In this document: positions 38,501-47,560 of the stretch, piece after piece | How positions within the stretch are numbered: position 1 is the stretch's first letter | How the letters are laid out: the number at the start of each line of letters is the position of its first letter | From: Crocinitomicaceae bacterium | GTDB lineage: Bacteria; Bacteroidota; Bacteroidia; Flavobacteriales_D; Crocinitomicaceae | Assembly: GCA_002709305.1 (NCBI GenBank) | Contig: PAQM01000027.1 | Span: 62,001 to 126,000, forward strand | DNA length: 64,000 nucleotides | Reading direction: 5' to 3' | Notes under the pieces: generated by a model | What the model saw: only the letters and a program-made list of their open reading frames with translations | Database searches by the model: none | What the model was told of the DNA's origin: nothing | Translations under genes and position numbers: made by a program

Positions 38501-40906
38501 ATGCAAAAAATTTTCATCCTCATTTTATTACTCCCATTTCTATCATTCGCACAAGAGATTGAATATATAGATGGAGAAGTAAATGAGAGTAAAACTAAAA
38601 ACAAACTCTACGGTGTTAAAGTTAGCACTTCAGAGGGCAAAGCGACCAGAACAGATCCTGATGGTAAATTTGCAATTAAAATAGAGAGTTTACCTACTTG
38701 GCTATACTTCTCTTTAGCAGATTACAAGACAGATTCTATACTTGTTGAAAAGAAAAAAAAGAATATTAAAATCGTTCTTTCCCCTATAGCTCAAGAGATA
38801 AAAACTTTAGTTGTTTCTGCAAGTAGAAGGTCTCAGGAGATTGAAGATGTCCCTATTTCCATGGAAGTTATAAAATCTGATTTCATTGAAAAAAAAGGAC
38901 TAGTGAATTTAGAACAAGTAGCTGATCAAAGTCCTGGTGTATACGTAATGGATGGCCAGGTTAGCATTCGAGGTGGGGGTGGATATGCATACGGTGTAGG
39001 TAGTCGTGTACTGGTGTTAACAAACGGTATGCCGCTAACCTCACCTGATTTAGGAGATGTGAAGTGGAATTCTATACCATTAGAATCAATGTCGCAAATT
39101 GAAATTATTAAAGGAGCATCTTCTGTTCTATACGGAAGTGGTGCTTTAAATGGGATGATTTCTTTGACACCAAGAGAACCTAGTAGAGATGGAGAACTTA
39201 AAGTCAAATTTCAATCTGGATTTTATGACAACCCTAAAAGAGGAACATTAAGATGGTGGGACGATGATACAACAAAATTTAATTTTTCTTCTAACCCAAA
39301 AATTAACCTACTAAATATCTACTATGGTAAGATGTTTAATGAATTTGGATATACCATTTCTAGCAATGGGTACTTCACCAAAGGATATAAAGATGGTGAA
39401 TACGAAAATAGAGTTAGACTAAGCGGAAATTTGTTTTATAGACCATCCAAAGCTCAAAATTTAAAAATGGGTGTTGCTTTCAATAGTCAATACGAAAATG
39501 TAGGTAGATTTATAATATGGGAAAGTGCTACTATGGCATACACTCCAACAGGAGGAGGGAGCCCAGACACAAACCCGAATTCATCAATTACTCAAGAAAG
39601 CTCTATTCGTGTCTGTGTAGATCCTTATATTAAATATCTAGGCAAAAAAAATTCTAAGCATGAGCTAAAAGGAAGATACTACCTTGTCTCTACCGGAAAC
39701 CCTTTTGATGGTCTTTATTCTGCAACTAAAGCTGACATGTATTATGGAGACTATCAATTCTCTAAAAAATGGAATCAAATCCATAATCTTACATCAGGTG
39801 TTACTGCGAGTTCAAATATAATCAATAGCCGTGAAGATGTTTTTGGAGACCATACATCTATCAATTTAGCAGGTTATGCTCAATACGACTTAAACATGGA
39901 ACGTCTTGATATAACTGCAGGAGTTCGACTAGAATACTTCAAACAAGATGATAGAACCCCTGATTCACAATTTGATTTATGGGAAACCAAGAATGTCATA
40001 CCTATCTATCCTGTATTTAGAGCTGCGGTACATTATGCACTAGCAAAAAACACCCATCTAAGATCTTCTTTTGGTCAAGGTATTCGTTTTCCATCAGTTG
40101 GAGAAAGATTCCTTACTGCAGAGAGCGGTGGTGCTAGAATTTTTCCTAACCCAGATATAGAACCAGAGAGAGGCTGGGCGACAGAAATAGGTATTAAACA
40201 AGTTTTTCACATTGGTAAATGGAGGTCATCTATAGATATTGCAGGATTTGTTAATCAATATGATAACATGATTGAATTCGCATTCGATAATGTTATGCCA
40301 GATAGTATCACTTCAGTATCTCTTGTTCCTGGCACACCAAATTATGTGGAGAATTTTTTCGGATTCCAAGCACAAAATACTGAACAAGCAAGAATCTCAG
40401 GAATAGAAGTTTCATTTAATAGTCAAGGAAAAATAAAAAATGTAGAGTTAAGAACACTAATTGGGTATACATATATGAAACCTGTTAGTTTAAACACAGA
40501 TCCAACATATATCTCTACTTTTTCTGATCCTAGTTCGGATATGCTTAAGTATCGATTTAACCATTTAGCAAAAGCTGATGTTTCCATTACTTGGAAAGGG
40601 ATCAGTATAGGATATTGCACAAGATATAATAGCTTTATGTCAAATATTGACCGACTATTCATTGATGGAGTGCCTCTTATAACTGGCTCTACTATTGATG
40701 TATTGCCTGGGCTTGGAGAGTATAGAGAGAATGAAGCAAAAAATAACGGGAGTATTGTTATGGACGCAAGAATAGGATATGAATTCATGGAAAAATATAG
40801 TATAAACATACTTGTCAACAACTTCCTTAACAATGAATATTCAAGCAGACCAGCTGACATTCAACCACCAAGACAATTCCTTGTCCAATTAATGTATAAT
40901 ATTTAA
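38501..40906 (+). CDS. TonB-dependent receptor with N-terminal carboxypeptidase-regulatory-like domain
   Basis: Signal MQKIFILILLLPFLSFAQ; plug GLVNLEQVADQSPGVYVMDGQVSIRGGGGYAYGVGSRVLVLTNGMPL...IEIIKGASSVLYGSGALNGMI; C-term NILVNNFLNNEYSSRPADIQPPRQFLVQLMYNI. The track start 38480 is an upstream TTG. Confidence 0.92.
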   Translation: MQKIFILILLLPFLSFAQEIEYIDGEVNESKTKNKLYGVKVSTSEGKATRTDPDGKFAIKIESLPTWLYFSLADYKTDSILVEKKKKNIKIVLSPIAQEIKTLVVSASRRSQEIEDVPISMEVIKSDFIEKKGLVNLEQVADQSPGVYVMDGQVSIRGGGGYAYGVGSRVLVLTNGMPLTSPDLGDVKWNSIPLESMSQIEIIKGASSVLYGSGALNGMISLTPREPSRDGELKVKFQSGFYDNPKRGTLRWWDDDTTKFNFSSNPKINLLNIYYGKMFNEFGYTISSNGYFTKGYKDGEYENRVRLSGNLFYRPSKAQNLKMGVAFNSQYENVGRFIIWESATMAYTPTGGGSPDTNPNSSITQESSIRVCVDPYIKYLGKKNSKHELKGRYYLVSTGNPFDGLYSATKADMYYGDYQFSKKWNQIHNLTSGVTASSNIINSREDVFGDHTSINLAGYAQYDLNMERLDITAGVRLEYFKQDDRTPDSQFDLWETKNVIPIYPVFRAAVHYALAKNTHLRSSFGQGIRFPSVGERFLTAESGGARIFPNPDIEPERGWATEIGIKQVFHIGKWRSSIDIAGFVNQYDNMIEFAFDNVMPDSITSVSLVPGTPNYVENFFGFQAQNTEQARISGIEVSFNSQGKIKNVELRTLIGYTYMKPVSLNTDPTYISTFSDPSSDMLKYRFNHLAKADVSITWKGISIGYCTRYNSFMSNIDRLFIDGVPLITGSTIDVLPGLGEYRENEAKNNGSIVMDARIGYEFMEKYSINILVNNFLNNEYSSRPADIQPPRQFLVQLMYNI

Positions 40907-40916
40907 ACAAAATAAT

Positions 40917-41495
40917 ATGAGATTAATTCTAATCATAATTGCTCTTCCATTAATTTGTAGTAGTCAAATTGATGACTTCAATACTAAAAGACATAACAAA
41001 GATAAAACCCTAATGATTGGACTTGGAAGTTGGGCAAGTGCCAACTTAATTGGAAGTGGTGCAGGATGGATATTATCAAAGAATGATCAATCAAAACATT
41101 TTCATCAAATGAATGTGATGTGGAATATTGTAAATTTAGGTATTGCTATACCCGGTTATTTAAAAGCTAAAAAAAGTGCGTCAAACTTAAGTTTTTATGA
41201 AACTTTTAATGAACAAAGAAGAACAGAAAAAACATTTCTTATTAATGCAGGTATCGACATTGCGTATATTTCTAGTGGATTAATTTTAAACAGTGAATCA
41301 AAATATCATAAAGATAAGTCTGATCTTCTTAAAGGTTTTGGTCATAGCTTAATTCTTCAAGGAAGTTTTTTATTAATCTTTGATTGGGTATCATATAGTA
41401 TACACAACAAAAATTATAAAAAGAACCTTGCTCCAATTCTAAAAAAAATAGATTTAAGTGACAATGGTATTGGTGTCAAATTTAAAATCGACTAA
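40917..41495 (+). CDS. Hypothetical membrane/secreted protein downstream of the TonB-dependent receptor
   Basis: N-terminal signal-like sequence MRLILIIIALPLICSS and hydrophobic segments; same strand, 10-bp gap from the receptor gene. Confidence 0.6.
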   Translation: MRLILIIIALPLICSSQIDDFNTKRHNKDKTLMIGLGSWASANLIGSGAGWILSKNDQSKHFHQMNVMWNIVNLGIAIPGYLKAKKSASNLSFYETFNEQRRTEKTFLINAGIDIAYISSGLILNSESKYHKDKSDLLKGFGHSLILQGSFLLIFDWVSYSIHNKNYKKNLAPILKKIDLSDNGIGVKFKID

Positions 41496-42208
41496 AGGCC
41501 TAATTTTTTTGCGTAAAAGAGAACTTGATTGAGTGTCTCTTTATCGTCTTTCATAGAAAACTTGGCTTTCATAATAATTTGTTCACATTTATTCTTCCAA
41601 ACCAAGGCAAATTGATTATGAAGTTTATTCTCATTTGTGTTTTTAGTGAAAAAATTTCCAACTGTCTTTGCTTTAGGGTAAGCTAAAGTCAAGAACTCTA
41701 GAATGTCTTGTTTAGTTGTTGGAATAGGGAAACTAGAAATAATTTCCATTTTTTTTCTATCTACCCTATTAGGTCCTGTAATATGAGAGAAAGACTCAGA
41801 AAACACTTTACCAAAAGAGGAGAATATTGAATTAGGATCACTTTGTCTGTCTTCTTCTGCTTCATTTAATAGTTTAAATAAACTTTGAATTGAAGAATTT
41901 GATTTTCTATCAAGAACATTATACCCACAGTATTCACATGAAGTAACGTAGGGATCAATATTAGCTTGACAATTTGGACATTTTATGTTCTTTGTTTCTT
42001 TTTGGATACTTGATTGATTTGGTTCTGAAGATTTTGATTCATTTTGATTGTTTTTCTCGTAAATCCTCGCATCTAATACCATTTCAAACTCTTCTTGGTC
42101 AATGCCTAACTTGAGAGCCTTATTAATTAAAATTTCCCGCTCTTTTTTGGAAATCTGCCCATCGACAAGAGCATATTTAATTAACTTTTCAATCTCTTCT
42201 TGATACAT
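41492..42208 (-). CDS. TerB-like N-terminal region plus zinc-ribbon protein
   Basis: EIEKLIKYALVDGQISKKEREILINKALKLGIDQEEFEMVL (TerB-like acidic helical pattern) and IKCPNCQANIDPYVTSCEYCGYNVLD (CxxC...CxxC). Confidence 0.65.
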   Translation of the reverse strand: MYQEEIEKLIKYALVDGQISKKEREILINKALKLGIDQEEFEMVLDARIYEKNNQNESKSSEPNQSSIQKETKNIKCPNCQANIDPYVTSCEYCGYNVLDRKSNSSIQSLFKLLNEAEEDRQSDPNSIFSSFGKVFSESFSHITGPNRVDRKKMEIISSFPIPTTKQDILEFLTLAYPKAKTVGNFFTKNTNENKLHNQFALVWKNKCEQIIMKAKFSMKDDKETLNQVLFYAKKLGL

Positions 42209-42547
42209 TTATTTTTTTCTTAAGACAAGACCTAATACAAAAACCAAAATTTCAAAGAAGAACAAAAATGTAACGATAAGTATTATCCAATTATTTTCTA
42301 TGTGAGATGATGCAAAAAGACAAAGTATATACCTAATGAATCCTGAAGCTAAAAATAAAAATGTAAAAACCGCTTTAAAAGCATTATCTAGAAAGCGATT
42401 ATAAAGGGCAAAAATTATCCCTGTAGAAGTTAAGATGCTTATATCAGCTAGAATCCAATTAAAAAATGAATAATTACTGATTATCATTCCAGTTAAAGAA
42501 TTTAGTATTATAGCTAGAAACCCTCCTATGAGAAAAATATTTTTCAT
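42209..42547 (-). CDS. Small polytopic membrane protein, unknown function
   Basis: Several hydrophobic segments; directly abuts both neighbours. Confidence 0.65.
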   Translation of the reverse strand: MKNIFLIGGFLAIILNSLTGMIISNYSFFNWILADISILTSTGIIFALYNRFLDNAFKAVFTFLFLASGFIRYILCLFASSHIENNWIILIVTFLFFFEILVFVLGLVLRKK

Positions 42548-42554
42548 ATAACTA

Positions 42555-43631
42555 CTATTTAAGTTTTTCTAACAGCTCTTTCTTTTTTAATTCAAACTCT
42601 TCGTCAGATATTATTCCTTCTTCTTTGAGACTACCCAATTGCTTGAGCAATTTTATTGTCTCTTCATTTGAATCTTTAGGCTTGTTATCATCTTTCGCGG
42701 TATTTTTGGACATCATATTTCCCATTTGTTCAGCAATAGGATTAACCATACCTAAACCAACCATTGTACCTAAAATCCCCCCTGCATCACCATCTCCACC
42801 ACCTATATTTTCAGCAGCCTTTTCAGTCGTGTCAAAGCTTCTCTCAACTTTATACACCTCTAGATTCTCTGCTCTACGTTTTAGGCGCATTCGTTCATCT
42901 AAATCTTCAGACATTATTTTTTGAAACTGTTCAACGACATCTTTTACACGCTTATCATCATCAATAACAGGAATTGATTCAATATTAAATAATTTTAATT
43001 CTATGCCATATTCATTTAAATGATTATTTACTATTGACTTAACTGCTAATCCAACCTCTAAAACAATACTTTCTAATTCTAATGGACTTAACTTTTGTTC
43101 AGCACTAATTTTTGTAATAGTACTTTTAACGTTCTCTATGATAACTCCTTGAAAAAAATTCGATAATGATTCCGTATCAAAATCCTTTAAGGTACCTATG
43201 ATTTTCGTAAGGAATTTTTTGGAGTCTTGAACAACTATAGCAAATGACCCTCTACACGAAACTGGAATTGGCACTTTAAATGTCGGCTCTAACATGTTAA
43301 ATGGGACAAGACCAAACTTTGCATCCATAGAAACTGCTTTATTTACAAAATAAACTTCCGCAGAAAAGGGACTATTGCCTCCATAAACTAATCCAACAAG
43401 AGAAGAAAGTAGAGGTAAGTTCTTTGAGCTTAATGTATGAGTGCCGGGGTTAAAAATATCTAAAAGCTTTCCTCCTTTATAAAAACAAGCTTCTTGTGAT
43501 TCATTTACTATAAGTTGTGAGCCCATCCTTAATTGATTCTCACGAGAAGAGCTTGAATCTGACCTCCATTTCCAAACAAGAACATCATTTGGACCTTCAT
43601 ATTTAAGAACATCTAATATTGCCATAAACAC
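42555..43631 (-). CDS. SPFH-domain protein with C-terminal SHOCT domain
   Basis: DVLKYEGPNDVLVWKWRSDSSSSRENQLRMGSQLIVNESQEACFYKGGKLLDIFNPGTHTLSSKNLPLLSSLVGLVYGGNSPFSAEVYFVNK (YdjI-like SPFH); C-term TIKLLKQLGSLKEEGIISDEEFELKKKELLEKLK (SHOCT). Confidence 0.88.
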   Translation of the reverse strand: MFMAILDVLKYEGPNDVLVWKWRSDSSSSRENQLRMGSQLIVNESQEACFYKGGKLLDIFNPGTHTLSSKNLPLLSSLVGLVYGGNSPFSAEVYFVNKAVSMDAKFGLVPFNMLEPTFKVPIPVSCRGSFAIVVQDSKKFLTKIIGTLKDFDTESLSNFFQGVIIENVKSTITKISAEQKLSPLELESIVLEVGLAVKSIVNNHLNEYGIELKLFNIESIPVIDDDKRVKDVVEQFQKIMSEDLDERMRLKRRAENLEVYKVERSFDTTEKAAENIGGGDGDAGGILGTMVGLGMVNPIAEQMGNMMSKNTAKDDNKPKDSNEETIKLLKQLGSLKEEGIISDEEFELKKKELLEKLK

Positions 43632-43877
43632 TAAAGTTAGAAAAATAGTTTAATTGTATACTATTAACCATATAACATTAAGTTTTAAATCTTAAAAAAA
43701 TGTAATTTATTCCCTTGCTAAACACATATTAACATACATTTGTTTACAATGAAAAGTAGATTAAAACTTAACTTAATTGTGTGTTTATCAACACTTTTGT
43801 GTTTAAAATATAAACCTCTTGAAATAAGTCTAGAGTAAATTGTTATTATTTTGGTTTAAATTTTAAAACAAATTAAA

Positions 43878-44684
43878 ATGGAAACAAACGAAAAAGTCAA
43901 TGAAATGACTAATCAATTACTTGACGCACCAAAAATGGTTAGCGACAAACTTCCTTGGAATAATTGGACTGCTTGCATAGAAGATTCTGAAAACAAAATT
44001 GCAGGTTGGATCGGAAAAATATTTCAAGTTTTAGCACTTGCTACTTGTTTAATGATTATTTGGGGCACATTAGAGCCAATGTGGGCAGATTCTGGAGCTA
44101 TGTGGAAAGGTGAAGGGGCTGAAATAGATCAAATGATCAGCAACATTTTATCTATTTTATTATGGGTATGTATTGCTTTTCCTATAGCTCAAATTATAAG
44201 AAATGTTGGTGATGGACTTGGTGGTTCTAAAAGCAACACTATTAATCTAGTGTTTTTAGACATACCAGTTGCTCTAATAAAAATGGCTGGTTATATTTTA
44301 GCTATGGTTGGTCTTTTTGCCGCCGTTTCAGCTCTAATTAGCTTTATTACAACCCTTGATGTTGGTAATGCTATGGGTATGGATATGTCAGAATTAACTG
44401 AAATGGGTTCTATAGGAACTGCTATTTTATTTGGCATATTAAGTGACTTAGGAATGGGTCAATTTGGTGATATGATGACTGAAATGATGGCTGGACCAAG
44501 TATGGGTAATGGAGACGCTTGGACAGTAGCTGGAGCTATGGGAGTGTTTGGATCATTTGTATCAATCGTAGTTATCTTAGTTAACTTATATATAAATGTA
44601 ATGGTATATCAATTCCTATATGGATTAGCCTCTACATTGGTGAAATGGATAAAAGCTCCATATTTACCTTTTAAGTCTTTATAA
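43878..44684 (+). CDS. Polytopic membrane protein, unknown function
   Basis: 268 aa with several long hydrophobic stretches; no family recognised. Confidence 0.7.
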   Translation: METNEKVNEMTNQLLDAPKMVSDKLPWNNWTACIEDSENKIAGWIGKIFQVLALATCLMIIWGTLEPMWADSGAMWKGEGAEIDQMISNILSILLWVCIAFPIAQIIRNVGDGLGGSKSNTINLVFLDIPVALIKMAGYILAMVGLFAAVSALISFITTLDVGNAMGMDMSELTEMGSIGTAILFGILSDLGMGQFGDMMTEMMAGPSMGNGDAWTVAGAMGVFGSFVSIVVILVNLYINVMVYQFLYGLASTLVKWIKAPYLPFKSL

Positions 44685-44700
44685 TAAATTATTATAATGT

Positions 44701-44733
44701 AAAAAAGACCTCTAAATAAGAGGTCTTTTTTTT
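44701..44733. terminator. Bidirectional Rho-independent terminator between convergent genes
   Basis: AAAAAAGACCTCT-AAATA-AGAGGTCTTTTTT: 13-bp perfect stem with A and T tracts on both sides. Confidence 0.92.
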
Positions 44734-44751
44734 TATATGATAAATAAAAAA

Positions 44752-45351
44752 TTACTTTATCCATTTCTTTATAATGCGCTTTCTCAACTTCTTCCTGAAA
44801 CGTTTAATAACAGATTCACGATCACCAATATTCCCACATTTAATAATTTCAGAATAAATCAGTCTACTATCTCTAAAAAATTTAACCTCAAAGCTAATAG
44901 AAACAATATCTTCCCTATAAAGGCCGAATAACCCACTTAGTCCAAGTGCTGTTTGTAAATCGTCATTGATTCCTGAAACCTTAAATCTTCGATCAAATCC
45001 ACGAACACTTAATAATAAATATGTATCAATATCATTTTGATTTATCAATTTTACTATAGAATCTGAAATTAATACCAGTGGTGACTGTCCAAGCTTCATA
45101 ATATTTAAAGAAGGAACTGCTTTAATATTAAAAGAATTTAATAACTCAGTTGTATTTATTTCTAAAGAATAACGATCTTCCATCTTGTCTGTTTGAGCTA
45201 TTACTATAGCATTTTTCAAATTAAGTCTTATATTTTTCTTATTCTGAGCAGATGCCGATATCGTTATCAACGCTAATAATAATGTTAATCTTTTCATATT
45301 TAAAAAACTTAAAACAAATATACTATTATTGGGCTTGAGAAAACATTTCAA
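44752..45351 (-). CDS. Hypothetical secreted protein
   Basis: Signal-like MKRLTLLLALITISASAQ from an internal Met; lies immediately downstream of ispD. Confidence 0.6.
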   Translation of the reverse strand: MKCFLKPNNSIFVLSFLNMKRLTLLLALITISASAQNKKNIRLNLKNAIVIAQTDKMEDRYSLEINTTELLNSFNIKAVPSLNIMKLGQSPLVLISDSIVKLINQNDIDTYLLLSVRGFDRRFKVSGINDDLQTALGLSGLFGLYREDIVSISFEVKFFRDSRLIYSEIIKCGNIGDRESVIKRFRKKLRKRIIKKWIK

Positions 45352-45354
45352 AAA

Positions 45355-46017
45355 CTATTTAAGAAACAACCCAGCGAGTTGTAAATCAATTTTCCTAGTA
45401 ATTTTAATGTTTTCTTCATTCCCTTGTACCATCTTAATTTCAAATCCAGCTTCTTCTACTAAAGTAGAATCATCTGTTATACCTTCATGAAAAGGCAAAT
45501 TATATGCCTGTTGAAGAATCTCTTTTTTGAAACATTGTGGTGTTTGAACAATATTATAAAGTGAACGATCTACTGACTTTGAAGTATCATTATTCTGTAT
45601 ACGAAGAGACTCTTTTAACCCAATAACAGGTATAACAGACTCATAATCTTTTAATGCCTCTATGCAAGTTTCTATAGTTTTAAATGAAACTAAAGGGCGT
45701 ACCCCATCATGAACAAGTATATAATCCCCAAAACAATAATCTAAAGTATTTTTAATAGAATGATACCTTTCCGTACCTCCTTCAACTATCCGGTGAGGAA
45801 TTTTAAAGTCATGAGAAACTATTAACTCTTCCCAATACAATCTCCAATCTCTAGGTAGAGTAAGAATGAGCTGGAATTTTGGGTTAAAATGATAAAATTT
45901 TTCTAAAGTATGCATAAGTATTGGCTTATCATTAACTTCAATGAATTGCTTAGGCAAATCAGAGTTCATTCTCTTTCCTATACCTCCAGCTGTAATGATT
46001 ACTGTATAAAAAGACAT
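45355..46017 (-). CDS. ispD: 2-C-methyl-D-erythritol 4-phosphate cytidylyltransferase
   Basis: VIITAGGIGKRMNSDLPKQFIEVNDKPILMHTLEKF...ILVHDGVRPLVS...NIVQTPQCFKKEIL...ITDDSTLVEEAG. Confidence 0.96.
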   Translation of the reverse strand: MSFYTVIITAGGIGKRMNSDLPKQFIEVNDKPILMHTLEKFYHFNPKFQLILTLPRDWRLYWEELIVSHDFKIPHRIVEGGTERYHSIKNTLDYCFGDYILVHDGVRPLVSFKTIETCIEALKDYESVIPVIGLKESLRIQNNDTSKSVDRSLYNIVQTPQCFKKEILQQAYNLPFHEGITDDSTLVEEAGFEIKMVQGNEENIKITRKIDLQLAGLFLK

Positions 46018-46085
46018 AAATTAAAAATACTTTTTCAGCTTAGAAATGAAACTTTTTTCGAAAAAAACAAAAAGTGTTGAAACAA

Positions 46086-46280
46086 TCACTTTAATTGATC
46101 GGCATCTTTATCAGCGGCCATATTATATTGTCTCTGCTTGTACAGCCAAAAAAACATGCCAAAAAAGCCTAAGAAAACGCAAAAGTAATTAAATAGGTTC
46201 CCTATCATATCTGCCTCTAACAATAAAAATGTCATTTGCATAAAATCACCTATTGCATAAAAAAAATCGGATAATGTCAT
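46086..46280 (-). CDS. Small single-pass membrane protein (possibly DUF6341-like), unknown function
   Basis: 64 aa with one TM segment; short but isolated reading frame between ispD and rsmA. Confidence 0.5.
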   Translation of the reverse strand: MTLSDFFYAIGDFMQMTFLLLEADMIGNLFNYFCVFLGFFGMFFWLYKQRQYNMAADKDADQLK

Positions 46281-46353
46281 AATATCACTTTTTTATTAAA
46301 TACAAAATAAAGCATATTTTTTAAATATTTAATTAAATCAATTAATATTTAAT

Positions 46354-47130
46354 TTAATTTGATTCAATCAAGATGGTTAGGTCAATAAATTGGTTAACTG
46401 ATAGTGCTTCTGGTCTTAGAGATAATAACTCACTATCTATACTTTTATCCTTCAAAAACTTTTTTATTGAATTTCTAAGAGTTTTTCGCCTTTGATTAAA
46501 GCTTGTTTTAACTAAATTTTTAAATAATTTTTCATCACATGGAAGTTGTTGGTTTTTATTCCTTGTTAGACGAATAACACCGGATTTAACATTCGGAGGA
46601 GGGTGAAAAACATTTTCATTAACTGTAAAACAATATTCAACATCATAATATGCCTGCATTAAAACTGATAGAATACCTCGTTGTTTTGATCCTGGAGGTT
46701 CAGCAATCCTTAAACCAACCTCGCGTTGAAACATCCCCATTATTTCAGGTATCTGATTCCTCATCTCTAAGCACTTAAAAAGAATTTGTGTTGAAATATT
46801 GTACGGGAAATTCCCTACTACAGAAAACGGATCTTTACCCATAACCTTTATCAGGTCAATACTTAAAAAATCTCCTTCTATAATTTTACCCTCAAGCTCT
46901 CGATATTTATCCTTCATATACTTAATGCTTTCTGGATCGACATCGATTATCTTAAGATCTATATTCTTCTCTTTATCTAATAAAAATTTCGTTAATGCAC
47001 CAGTTCCTGCTCCTAATTCCAATATCCTATGGCAGCCATTATGAAAACCATAAGTATCTGCAATACGCTTAGAAATATTCATGTCTTTAAGGAAATGCTG
47101 TCCAAGATGTTTCTTTGCTTTAATTATCAT
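46354..47130 (-). CDS. rsmA: 16S rRNA (adenine1518/1519-N6)-dimethyltransferase
   Basis: KKHLGQHFLKDMNISKRIAD...ILELGAGTGALTKFL...VVGNFPYNISTQILFKCL...FHPPPNVKSGVIRL. Confidence 0.97.
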   Translation of the reverse strand: MIIKAKKHLGQHFLKDMNISKRIADTYGFHNGCHRILELGAGTGALTKFLLDKEKNIDLKIIDVDPESIKYMKDKYRELEGKIIEGDFLSIDLIKVMGKDPFSVVGNFPYNISTQILFKCLEMRNQIPEIMGMFQREVGLRIAEPPGSKQRGILSVLMQAYYDVEYCFTVNENVFHPPPNVKSGVIRLTRNKNQQLPCDEKLFKNLVKTSFNQRRKTLRNSIKKFLKDKSIDSELLSLRPEALSVNQFIDLTILIESN

Positions 47131-47441
47131 TTTTTAAACTCTTGTAAAACAGTTAACATTGTTCTAAATGCCGCAAAACTTCCATTGTATTTTTGAGAAT
47201 GTTCTTTTTGTAAGTCAAAAGAATATTCTTGTAAATATCTATCATAATCTTCTTGATTTTCACAGAGATATGTAATAGCAAAAGTTAGTCCACCCTCTTC
47301 CTCACCGTGAACACGTGCGATTCTTGCTTCAAGGAAACAACCTGTGTCCATAACATCAGGAATATGCTTGTTTTTCATCCAAGATAACCAATCCTCTTTG
47401 ATCGATTTATCAATACTAACGGTAACATTATATAATAACAT
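47127..47441 (-). CDS. DUF4286 family protein
   Basis: MLLYNVTVSIDKSIKEDWLSWMKNKHIPDVMDTGCFLEARIARV...; ATGA overlap with rsmA. Confidence 0.75.
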   Translation of the reverse strand: MLLYNVTVSIDKSIKEDWLSWMKNKHIPDVMDTGCFLEARIARVHGEEEGGLTFAITYLCENQEDYDRYLQEYSFDLQKEHSQKYNGSFAAFRTMLTVLQEFKK

Positions 47442-47560
47442 ATTTAGAAATTAATGTTTGGCAAAAAAGAATTTCTTTTTGCTATCTTACTCTTTTTACA
47501 AATTAAAGTTATGTTTTTTAGTCAAATTGTTATATTTTGGTTAAACGATACAGATTCATT

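Noticed and set aside
40423-40860. 145-aa minus-strand ORF opposite the TonB-dependent receptor
   Set aside because: Antisense shadow of the conserved C-terminal barrel region.
46086-46280. 64-aa ORF as spurious
   Set aside because: Kept at low confidence rather than dropped: it does not overlap other genes and has a coherent TM segment plus charged tail.
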